From assembly GCA_030765065.1 (NCBI GenBank), contig CM060985.1, forward strand, positions 8,928,001 to 8,992,000: 64,000 nucleotides of DNA, given 5' to 3'. Both the position numbers and the translations under genes were made by a program. Below are positions 55,979-64,000 of this stretch, piece after piece. How positions within the stretch are numbered: position 1 is the stretch's first letter; each line of letters begins with the position of its first letter. The stretch comes from Deroplatys truncata (taxonomy: Eukaryota; Arthropoda; Insecta; Mantodea; Mantidae). The notes under the pieces were generated by a model, which worked only from the letters and a program-made list of their open reading frames with translations, was not told the origin of the DNA and made no database searches.

Positions 55979-58900
55979 AACTCGATTCCAAGAACTGCTT
56001 AACAGCCACTTTAATACCACAAGAGAAAGGCTACAACCAGATAAGGCGGGAATTCAACAATGTATTTATTATGTTGTGTGACCTACGATCAGTGTTGCCA
56101 AGTTTCAAAACTGACTCAATGGCACACATTACTTGGAAATATTCTATTTCTAAATCAAGTATGAAGATAAAAATGAATATATTTATAAAATATACATGTA
56201 AAAAAATATGCATTTGCATTAAAATCCTGTCCTTAGTCATGAACTGCATCCTCCCATAGCATATCATCCTATATTCCATCAAGGGAATTCAAAATTCTGC
56301 CCTTCTTGAAACTCTTTTCATCAATGGTAGAGAAATTGAGTCCCATACGCTTTTCACCCATTCATATAAAGGATAGTTCGAACCCATTTGCAGCCTCTCT
56401 CTGCTTCGCTACTCCCGCGCTAGCTGCTGGGACTTCGGACTGGCAATGCCCATTCAAAAGTGCACTGGCACCAACTCTCATTGGCATTGCTGCGTCAGGT
56501 GCAGTCATTCAGTGTGCCTCTGTCGTGCAGTAAACATGGCGCATCACTTATCTGTGGAAGAACGTGTGTTTATTTGTAAAGTTTACATGAAGTATGAATC
56601 TGCTCGCCATGTGCACAGGGACTTTGTTAAAAAGTTTCCGAACTCTGTACCACCTGCAAGGTCAACCGTACATGCAATCATAAATAAATTTGAAGCTTCG
56701 GGTTCAGTGCTGGACAAGAAACATTTGAGGAAGAGGTCAGTGTTAACTGGAAATAAACTGGATGATATTAGTGCCGCTTTGGAGCGTTTCGTCGAAAATT
56801 GCTGAAAAAACTAGTGCAGCAAACAGGTATATCTTGGTCTTCTGCGAGAAATGCTACACGTCTGTTGAAACTGAAGCCCTATCGCTACACACGAGTGCAA
56901 GCATTAAAGCCAAATGATCCCGCTAAACGTGTGAATTATTGTAACTGGTTTTTCCAATCCATAGAAACGGGTTTCATTGACCCACAGCTTTTGTTTTTCA
57001 CTGATGAATCTTGGTTTCATCTAAGTGGACATGTGAATACTTGCAACAGTCAATACTGGGCTTCAGAAAAACCTGTGCTACTGGATGAAACGCCTCATTA
57101 TGATCAGACAATTGGAGTGTGGTGTGCGATAAGTGCTAGAAGAATAATAGGGCCGATATTCTTTGATGAAACAATAAATGCAGAGCGATATCAGAAGTTA
57201 ATTCTGAGGTCATTTTGCAATCGCTTGACAGAAGAAGAGAAATCGTATGGTTGGTTCCAGCAAGATTCTGCAATAGCACATACGGCTGTCGAATGATTAC
57301 ATGCAATAAGAGAGGTGTTTGATGACAGAATAATTAGTGTTGATTTGTGGCCCCTCGTTCTCCTGACCTAACGAGTTGTGAGTTTTATTTATGGGGTTCT
57401 TTAAAAGACAAAGTGTACCGTTCCAATCCTCGGACACTACAGCAACTTAGAGAAAACATTGTGCAAGAAATCACAAGAATTCCTGCTGCTGAGCTTCAGA
57501 GAGTGAGCGAGAATATTTACACGAGATATGCTGCCTTTTTGAAAGAAGGTGAACATTTCCAGCATCTATTATAAGGTAAAGATTTTAGTCCGCCTCTGCC
57601 ATCGTAATTTCCCTGGCGGCTGCTGGCTGTCTCGCGCAGTAAAGAGGGGTTCGAATATAATTTAACTACCCTTTATTTTTGTCAGTTCTGGGTGCTTGAT
57701 TTTACTCCTCAGAATGAGTTGGTGTGCTCTTCTTTGGTCATCCAATATTTTCTCCACTTCTGGAAACTTTGCTTTTTGTCTGCAAAATGCCTGCCAGTTA
57801 TTATTGGCCTGCTCAAGACAAGCTCTCATCAATGTCATATTTCTGTCCAGCACCGTGACTGCCTTTTTAATGATGCAGGGTTTCTCTTTCATCATGAACA
57901 ATACTCCACACGTGTTCTCACTACAGCTGATGACTTTGAGACACAGTCTTTACACATGGTTCACACTCGTGATGAAAGAATTTGGTGCATCAGAAGTGGC
58001 ACCAAACCTTACAGAAATAATACCTGTGCCCCAACCATTTGCTGTTAAATTTTGGAAAAAAACATGTGAGGAATTATTCATGTATATTTCACAAGTTTTC
58101 ACTCAAAACATGTTTAGAGGACCTTTTGTCTACACTGTCAGTCCACTGGCATCTGGAAGGGGATTCACTAGTAGTGCTGTCTAGTGGAGAACTTCACTAT
58201 GTCATTTACCAGTGGAATTTCAAAATTCATTACTCTGTGTGCATTTTTGGTGATGTGGATGTTTTCCCATACTGCTGCTGCTTTTTTGGCAAGTTTTAAA
58301 ATCTTTATTTCCTGTTTAATGTTGTGTTCTGTTGACCAAAAATGGTGAGCTACTGCACATCACCAAAAATGCACACAGAGTAATGAATTTTGAAATTCTG
58401 CCAGTAAATGGCATATAAAGTTCACTAGACAGCTAGATGGCAGTACAACCAAAACTGAATTAGAGGACAGTAGACATAGAGCTGAAGATGGAGAGCGCCT
58501 TTGAGGCATGCTCTGAGTAAAGGAAACTTATGTGTCATCAATCCACTCACAATTTCAATTACTGAAAATGCTATGTTTCTAACTCTCCCACAAAAAAGTT
58601 TCTTATAACCTTGATTCATCATTTTCTGATGGAGCAGATGAACAAATATAAGGCAAATATTCATCAACCTTTATAAATTCACATATATCCCTTATACATG
58701 CAACCAAAGAGAATTGCAAGGCTGATGCTATGAACAAACTTTCAGTGTGTTAATAAAATCTGTATATTTTCTGCAGTAACTTTCTGTCTTCTTGTGGCTT
58801 ACCAATTACATTCACAATGAAGAGGCCTTCACAGGCTATTCACAGAAAATTCAAGACTGTATTGTACCCATGTCAGATGCTGAACTAAACACTCGCTTTC

Positions 58901-61900
58901 TCTTTCACTTTTCTAAAAATACTGTGTGTTTTATTTGTGAGCCTGAAAACATTTATTTGTAGTAATCTCAATATAAACTTTTTGGGTGCAATAATATACT
59001 TCCTCTACCAGCTATAGGTAAGTGGTAAAGAAAGTAAAAAAGGAAAGAAAATGTGTTGCATTCACATGACTTTCTCTACCCTCTATCATTTATTAGTGGG
59101 TATGTTAACTATTCTTATGAAAGCTTACTTTTCTATCGACTACATTTTAATTGATATAAACCTTTGCAGAAATACCTACATTACAATTTTCATTATGGAT
59201 ACAAACAGAACAGCGATAGTAAACTGTTGGCCTTAAAATTCCATATTCTTTCCACAACATCACGAGAAACAACTGAATGTTGACAGGTCTTTAAAACAAT
59301 GACAAATTATTGAACATTTTGAACCATTAACAATGGATACCTCAGAAATGGCTTATACCACTAAAACAGTTATTCAGAATATATTGTGTGTTTTAAAGAG
59401 ATCTATACCTTTTGTGTAGTACGTTTTTATCTAGCACTTAACGTTTACCACTTATACAAGATTATACAACATTCCTTCCAAATGAAGAGGATTTCACAGG
59501 CTATTCCCAGAAAATTCAAAATATACTTTTTATTTATTATGCAAATATGTTATTTTAATCAAAATCGTTACAGCCCTTTTTTAGAAAATCAGAAATATAC
59601 AAATATTTTCCATATAAAGGGTAGTTGGGAATGGGGGGATTTTCTTGAAAATCTTTGTGTACATCTTTGAAGGACATTGAACTTAAATACAAACTTTGAT
59701 ATTTTTCTGACTTTACGTTTTTGAGTTATGCTGGATTTGGGTGCAATCAATACTTCCCCTACTTACTATACAAAGTAGAGAAAGTAAAAATTAAAATATG
59801 CATAATTATGGGAGTGGGAAAAACACTCAAAGTATGGTATTAGCAAAAATGTTTTTCATATTTTGCCTATCTGTAAATCTATAGACAAGGTCATTAATAA
59901 TTCTAAAAAAATGTGATGTATCACATTCACACGAGTTTCTCTGTCAATGATAAATTCACATACTTCCATTATATATTACAGTACTGACACTGATTCTTCT
60001 ATCCACGCTATGTTAATCGCTATATATTTTTACCCAGAAATGATTTCAAATTACACAACAAGTACTTAGTTACAACATGCCGAAACAGTATTCAAGGACA
60101 GTATTAATAGTCGATTTTGGTCCAGACCAACTTGCTGCTTCCAGTGGACCATCGATTTTCTTATTCATAGACCAGGACTTGCGTTGGTCTGGAGATCAAG
60201 CGCTTTGGTCGGGACCAAATTTTGGTCTACCTCAGTAGGGTAGATTAAAGGCAGCCCATCTTTACAAAATGGATGACTTTGGAGTAATGGGCATGGCTGC
60301 TTGCGTAGAATTTGCAAAATGAGATGGTGGAGTAAAACTAACTACCAAAATTACACATAATTTGAAAGTATGGCGACCTAAACTTCAAAACAAATACAGG
60401 TTCAGTAAAGCAAAGGTAAGAAGGCTGATAAAATGGATTCATCCTAATCTATATGACAGAGACGATAACTGAGGCTTTAGTATCTCAATTGGTACGATGC
60501 TAATATCACTTCCACATTATGCAAGAGAAAGGTATCAAGAAAACACTACTGACCTTAGTAAGGCATCAGTAAGCTGCATTATAACTAATGACTCACATGC
60601 CATTGCTAGATTTACCTTCGTTAAACTGGGATTGCTATGCACTTTACGTAACATGACGGGATGTAATGCAAAGTTAAGAAATTCTGCTACGTAAAGGTTT
60701 AATTAGGATGTACTTAATGTAACGGGAATGAATCGTGATTGATTGTTCTTCTATTACTTCATGCTACTGCTTCACGCCGATTGGTTCTAATTGCCATGTC
60801 ACATTAAGCTTGACGTAACGGGAAGGAAAAGTTTGACACTGCCAAATTCTTAAGTTACGTCGTTAAAGTAAGCCACGTTAAGACAGCCCTAAATAGCTCC
60901 ATTTAATACAGTGTATAAGACCTTCACATTATGTCGTGCTGAGTTAAGTCATTTGGTTTAAGTTCGAAGTAATTCAGGCTTTACTTACGTTTTCCCGGTG
61001 AGGAGAGGAGGATTGCAACTCCCGAAAGGTTTAGGATGTATTGGAATTTCCTCGGGTAATTATTTCTGTATAATTACTATCACACAATAATTATTTGGTT
61101 CAGATCCAAGGTGAGATTTTAATAACAGCAAATGTTCCTTGCTATTTAAATACGATCTGATTTTGAAATTTTAATCGGCCTTTGGGCAATGCACATGCGG
61201 ATCAATTAGCAAAGAAAGGTGCAATACAACAAATAAAACCTGTAGGACGAAATAAATAAACAATTAAATAACATTAAACAACATTTCAAAAGACAGCAGA
61301 GACTTGATGAAGAAGATTATAAGAATATTAAAGATAGAGTTGATATACAAAAAATTGCCAAGGAAGACTGCAGTGGCCTTATTTAGATTGGCAACTGGCC
61401 ATGATTGCCTCGCAGAACACCTCTACAAGATAGGATGCCTACCTACATCCAAGTGCACTCTCTGTGAAGAACATGTCATCCTGAACAAACAACATCTCGC
61501 CAAATGCAAAGACCTTATACGTGATAACTTACAGACTTTATATTGGAAAATGATGCAGATCAATTAATTCCTAGTGCCATTGGTGAACAACAACAACTGT
61601 GCTTCAATCAAGAAAAAATAATTTTATTCTATCTGAATTTGCGTTAGTAGCCACCATGGGCGTGAAAAGAATCCATGTGGATGACGAGGAGGGTTTGATA
61701 CAAAGTGTATTAGAGAGGGATAGTGATAGTGGTGATTTTTCTGGATATGAAACAGAGACTGAAGACAGTGATAATGAAACTAGTGTAGAAAGCAGCGAAG
61801 AAAATAATTATGAAATCAATGATGACGCGCCAGGCCCTTTGAAACATGTTTGTATTATGATGCAGAAAAAACAGTGGACTGGAATTGTACTGAAACTGAC

Positions 61901-64000
61901 AATAACCCCATTTTCACTACAAACAGTGGTGTCTGTAAAGACTACTGAACAAGCATGTCAAAAGTGCCATATGCACTTTCAAATGTTTCGGAAACCATTG
62001 TTTGACAAAATGTGTTATGAAATCAATGCTTACGCAACAATCCGACAGAAAAATGTTGAAATACGATGAAAGCTAGTCTAGGGCCTATATTGTTATTTTG
62101 ATGTCTCAATGCAAAAATCATATATTTTAATTGTACTGGAGCAAAACCCGATGCAGAAGTAAAGAAGATGATGTTGCTCTTCATTTACAGGATTGTTTTG
62201 AGGTCTATCATACACAACAGTACTAGGACAACAATACTATACCTTTGTCACTATAAGCTGAAAGGAGAAGTAAACAAAACCATATGACAAGACAGCACCT
62301 CATTGGCTGGTGGACAAATTACAACCTTTCCTGCTTAGCATGTCGTCTCTTCCTCTACAAAAAACACTTTGGTTCATATCGTAACATTTTGCAATTATTC
62401 TCGTGCAGAGAAATTTAAAACACTCATTATTGTAACAATTAAATTTATGAAACTAAATGTGTTTGTTCAGATTCACCTATAAGTACATGAACCGTTATAT
62501 CAGAGAGTTTAAGAGACTATGCACAGGCGCTGCAGTTCGTTTCCGTTTTCTGGCTGAGAATCTTCTGCCACTGCAGAAAACATAAACGAGGGAAATGGAA
62601 AGAAGACAATTGTGTTAAATGCTTTTAATAAATTCTGTGAAAAGTATCCACTTTTAATCAACAATGAATATGGTTGGCCATTGTTTAGCAATAATTGAAC
62701 TTCTTTGTTAGTGATGCAGAATTGTTGCTCGGATAGCTTGGGTCGCGTTTGTTTTCTGTTGTGTTTTAACCTATAGTGCTAATTGTTATTTAACTTGTTG
62801 ACTCATAAAAGGTTAAAGCAAAAGTGGTATACTGATATTAGTCATTAAATGAATGATTTCTAAAGCCTGAAGTTAAGAACAGTTTAATCCTGTACCTTTA
62901 AACACAGATGCAGAACTGTTCAGGTACAACTTTTATTTGTCTACTCTTAGTATTGTGTGTTATAAGGCAAAATATAGGAATAAGACATACAATGTTTAAA
63001 AGCTAATGATCCCCAGGCTGCGCAATGTACTGTATTTGCATTCTGTATGAAGCAATTTCCTCTCACAGGTACGTCATCCTCCACCTGGTGGGTGCTGGCA
63101 TGTGCTCGCCAGAGTGATACATTTAAGTTTTGTTTACTTCTCCTTTCAGCTTATAGTGAAAAAGGTATAGTGAGTTTATGCTTTTAATATTGTGCACACA
63201 AATTTTCAGCAAAAAACTCTTATTGGTTGATTTTTTAACATTAAACTGTTACCACCCTCATTGCTAGGGGATTTAAATCTGATTTCTTGGTTAGTTGAGC
63301 AGGCATTTAAAATGATGTGATTGGGTTAAATCAATGAATTTAGTATGAAAAATCTATTTAATTTAAGATGCAAAGTTCCTTTTGTATGCAGATCACTACA
63401 ACCAATATTCATACAGTATATGAATAATAGATATTTTTAACGACATCCCTAAGAAAAAGTAATAATATAAAAGTTATTGTTTCATATCTATCTGCCATAG
63501 CAAAGCATTTGATACATATCCATGATAAAAGTTTCATATGTATTCATGGAAACTAAAGTTCGACAACCATAGCCAGATTCTCAGCTGTACAGGGGAACAG
63601 TGTAACGACTGAGCCCAGCAGCAAACTGTTTCAAGATGGTGACTGACTGTTGACCATAATTTACACACATCTGCAGTACTTTCTATACCTACTATCTACT
63701 TGATAGAGAAAGTAAAAAAAAAAACAAATACTGTCATAGAAAAAAATCTTTTTGTTTGTATTGCTGATGAAATTGTTGAGTGAAATACAATGTTTTGTTT
63801 ATGTGCTATATGTAGGTGGTAGAGAAAGAGACAATTGCCCACCATACTCACCCTCCCCCTACAGTAATCATCTTGGAGTCAGCAGCCATGAACAGCTCGG
63901 CTGAGTGGTCAATGTTGGAATCTCCTTGAGCATAGTTCATCCCCACCCAAGGATACTTGGCTCTCTCTGGATGCAGACTGAACAGGAATGTCTCTCCTGT
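52011..64000 (-). CDS. sky: skywalker / TBC1D24 homologue, last two coding exons
   Basis: Minus-strand gene whose 5' part lies beyond base 64,000. Skywalker/TBC1D24 is a Rab-GAP of synaptic vesicle endosomal traffic with an N-terminal TBC domain and a C-terminal TLDc domain; only TLDc is here. The exon at 63852-64000 encodes GETFLFSLHPERAKYPWVG and AELFMAADSKMITVGG; the exon at 52011-52152 encodes EGQAIWMDENIRYGKTDRC and FEIRVLEVYGFIGA, then TAA. The two join with matching phase 2 to restore the VGGGEGQAIW glycine loop typical of TLDc. The intervening intron is about 11.7 kb and holds non-LTR, DDE, Harbinger, piggyBac and family A and C remnants. Confidence 0.93.
52153..52639. other. sky intron start, no recognised feature
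   Basis: Apart from the acceptor next to 52152 nothing is seen. Confidence 0.4.
52640..53650 (-). pseudogene. Tc1/mariner-superfamily DDE transposase relic
   Basis: Minus strand. Starts near 53600 with MAEYLEMLLIYGETHRNVVA, an HTH-like N-terminus of the DUF4817 type, passes VNVWTGCIGNINRF-type and MDGAPPHISRDV text (second catalytic Asp region, about 52940-52975), and ends with KWPPRSPDLNPIDIFLWGSM at about 52820-52880. Numerous frameshifts. TIRs not resolved. Confidence 0.75.
53651..54539. other. sky intron stretch without recognised feature
   Basis: Possible TIRs of the preceding element may lie in here; none were confirmed. Confidence 0.35.
54540..55550 (+). pseudogene. non-LTR retrotransposon fragment, relative of 5657-6575
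   Basis: Broken thumb-like text (IQVDKHISCTNHINNLCKKS, LHIQYGVEVWGG) and then 55235-55550 matching the 3' end at 6.3-6.57 kb (AACTATTTCAGAAATAGATT, CAATCACTTACCTTC, GTATAATTGGACGATCC). Ends in GAGAAAATAAATAC. Confidence 0.75.
55816..55975. repeat. long (TAA)n/(ATC)n microsatellite
   Basis: About 160 bp of TAA/ATA repeats with an internal ATCATCATC block at 55873-55890. The Ile/Tyr/Asp homopolymer ORF across it is an artefact. Confidence 0.95.
56366..57676 (+). pseudogene. Tc1/mariner-superfamily transposon, nearly full length, inactivated
   Basis: TIRs ATAAAGGATAGTTCGAACCC at left and the complement of ATAAAGGGTAGTT...CGAACCCC at right. ORF starts at 56536 with AHHLSVEERVFICKVYMKY (HTH of the DUF4817 type), frameshift with stop at 56803, then SWSSARNATRLLKLKPYRYT, FFTDESWFHL (first Asp), GWFQQDSAIAHTA (second Asp), a stop at 57294, a one-base loss in a C run at about 57350, then RSPDLTSCEFYLWGSLKDKV to the end at 57574. 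By codon count 38 residues separate the second Asp from the Glu of SCEF. Only about three lesions, so young. Confidence 0.85.
57677..58555. mobile_element. possible Penelope-like inverted remnant h
   Basis: Inverted arms: 58200-58265 and 58350-58425 share CATCACCAAAAATGCACACA and GTAATGAATTTTGAAATTC in opposite orientation, with matching CACTAGACAGC text further out. The coding text VMNFEI before a stop resembles the MNFxLP end of Penelope-like endonucleases. A minus-strand ORF at 57662-57901 (KPCIIKKAVTVLDRNMTLM) is unassigned. Tail-out orientation again, but no target duplication found. Confidence 0.45.
58556..59044. other. sky intron stretch with weak family A text
   Basis: 58820-59035 carries diverged family A right-half text ending GTGGTAAAGAAAGTAAAAA. 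No ORF. Confidence 0.45.
59045..59790 (+). mobile_element. family A repeat copy
   Basis: Clean copy: ATGTGTTGCATTCACATGAC then TTTCTCTACCCTC at left, AAAGTAGAGAAAGTAAAAAT at right; 745 bp. Good reference for the family. Confidence 0.75.
59905..60000 (+). repeat. family A left end
   Basis: AAAAATGTGATGTATCACAT, CACACGAGTTTCTCTGTC; not continued. Confidence 0.5.
60110..60960 (+). pseudogene. PIF/Harbinger-type transposase remnant
   Basis: 60255-60660 encodes, with stops, MAACVEFAK, KLQNKYRFSKAKVRRLIKWI and, after TGA, MLISLPHYARERYQENTTDL then SKASVSCIITNDSHAIARF: the HARBI1-like N-terminal layout ('FRMSxxxvxxLi...tLryyAtG.fq...gdl.GvSqssvsrii..v..aI'). The catalytic domain is missing. Flanks contain repeated TGGTC(C/G)(A/G)GACCAA text. 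Confidence 0.65.
61150..61590 (+). pseudogene. non-LTR retrotransposon RNase H and Cys/His tail
   Basis: LGNAHADQLAKKGAIQQI at about 61180-61235 is the RNase H end ('PGNexADxLAKkG'), followed by LPRKTAVALFRLATGHDCLA, EHLYKIGCLPTSKCTLCEEH and HLAKCKDLI: a C-x2-C...H-x4-C tail. The 61304-61567 frame is open. Better preserved than the relative at 26205-26560. Confidence 0.78.
61640..62226 (+). pseudogene. piggyBac transposase with internal deletion
   Basis: ATG at 61656 in a good context (CCACCATGG). Acidic N-terminus (SVLERDSDSGDFSGYETETE, DSDNETSVESSEENN) as in piggyBac-like transposases, then frameshifted text of the domain start (HFQMFRKPLFDKMCYEINAY). The DDD core is gone; 62135-62226 supplies the Cys-type tail KTRCRSKEDDVALHLQDCFE then VYHTQQY and a stop. 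TTAA borders were not pinned down. Abuts family C copy 2. Confidence 0.75.
62238..63169. mobile_element. family C TIR element, copy 2
   Basis: TATACCTTTGTCACTATAAG and GCTGAAAGGAGAAGTAAAC at left, exact inverse at right ending AAAGGTATA. 932 bp. Contains the 60-codon minus-strand ORF (62509-62691) also open in copy 1. Sits in the sky intron. Confidence 0.8.
63170..63845. other. sky intron end with two family A fragments
   Basis: 63660-63718 ends TTGATAGAGAAAGTAAAAAA and 63760-63832 ends GTAGGTGGTAGAGAAAGAG, both family A right ends. Nothing else is recognised before the sky splice donor. Confidence 0.5.
63852..64000 (-). CDS. sky: sky penultimate coding exon, cut by window edge
   Basis: Open from the window edge: 49 codons plus two bases, donor GG|gtgagt (minus strand, plus-strand 63846-63851). 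Contains the TLDc core GETFLFSLHPE and FMAADSKMITVGG. Phase 2 end matches the terminal exon. Confidence 0.92.

Noticed and set aside
55758-56009. ORF with Ile, Asp, Tyr and Asn homopolymers
   Set aside because: Pure translation of a trinucleotide microsatellite.
58484-58535. CTGAAGATGG...GGAAAC text as another hammerhead
   Set aside because: CUGANGA is present but no stem II of correct length leads into GAAA.

Overview
The window is arthropod, almost certainly insect, genomic DNA: AT-rich, intron-bearing and very dense in transposable elements. It holds parts of two host genes in tail-to-tail (convergent) orientation, and most of the rest is nested mobile DNA. The insect call rests on the sky/TBC1D24 C-terminus, which reads like insect Skywalker, and on the repeat content (mariners, Penelope-like elements, tRNA-type SINE, non-LTR elements). 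I cannot name the order.

Host gene 1, plus strand, from before base 1 to about 31,640: the 3' part of an EMSY homologue (BRCA2-interacting chromatin repressor). I can place eleven small exons (252-457, 5143-5256, 5335-5479, 5558-5650, 8092-8150, 8235-8337, 12094-12222, 15286-15335, 25807-25894, 31191-31257, 31509-31573). They are phase-compatible through 15335. The two penultimate exons (25807-25894 and 31191-31257) both run from phase 0 to phase 1, so each fits between its neighbours but both together break the frame. They look like alternative, possibly mutually exclusive, exons. The stop is at 31571-31573 and AATAAA at 31621.

Host gene 2, minus strand, 64,000 down to 52,011: the last two coding exons of skywalker/TBC1D24 (C-terminal TLDc domain), split by an 11.7-kb intron full of transposons.

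Mobile DNA in order: family A repeats (short TIR with CTTTCTCTAC ends; about ten copies); a SINE with target duplication (707-1003); an interrupted mariner (1742-3146); a non-LTR fragment starting at an exon's splice donor (5657-6575); Penelope-like inverted insertions (9303-9875, 10420-10524, 15709-15858, 17091-18300, 27422-28294, 43059-45051); family C TIR elements (10521-11453, 40285-41008, 62238-63169); a lone LTR (16121-16971); an 85-bp tandem array of about 28 units (19270-21645); a second non-LTR family (22650-24740 plus, 41010-41990 minus); a mariner holding a Penelope-like insertion (27318-29437); a third mariner (37642-38929); TIR elements at 47082-47761 and 48414-49152; two DDE transposase relics (52640-53650, 56366-57676); a Harbinger relic (60110-60960); and an internally deleted piggyBac (61640-62226).

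The most interesting signal is the Penelope-like group. Every clear insertion is an inverted, head-to-head pair with 3' tails pointing outward. Four have flanking 9-13 bp target duplications, so each pair went in as one unit. The tails carry hammerhead-ribozyme cores, one arm is consistently about 45 nt shorter than the other, and one 150-bp tail-only palindrome starts one arm within 2 nt of the predicted ribozyme cleavage site. A paralogous mariner gives the empty site for one of these insertions.
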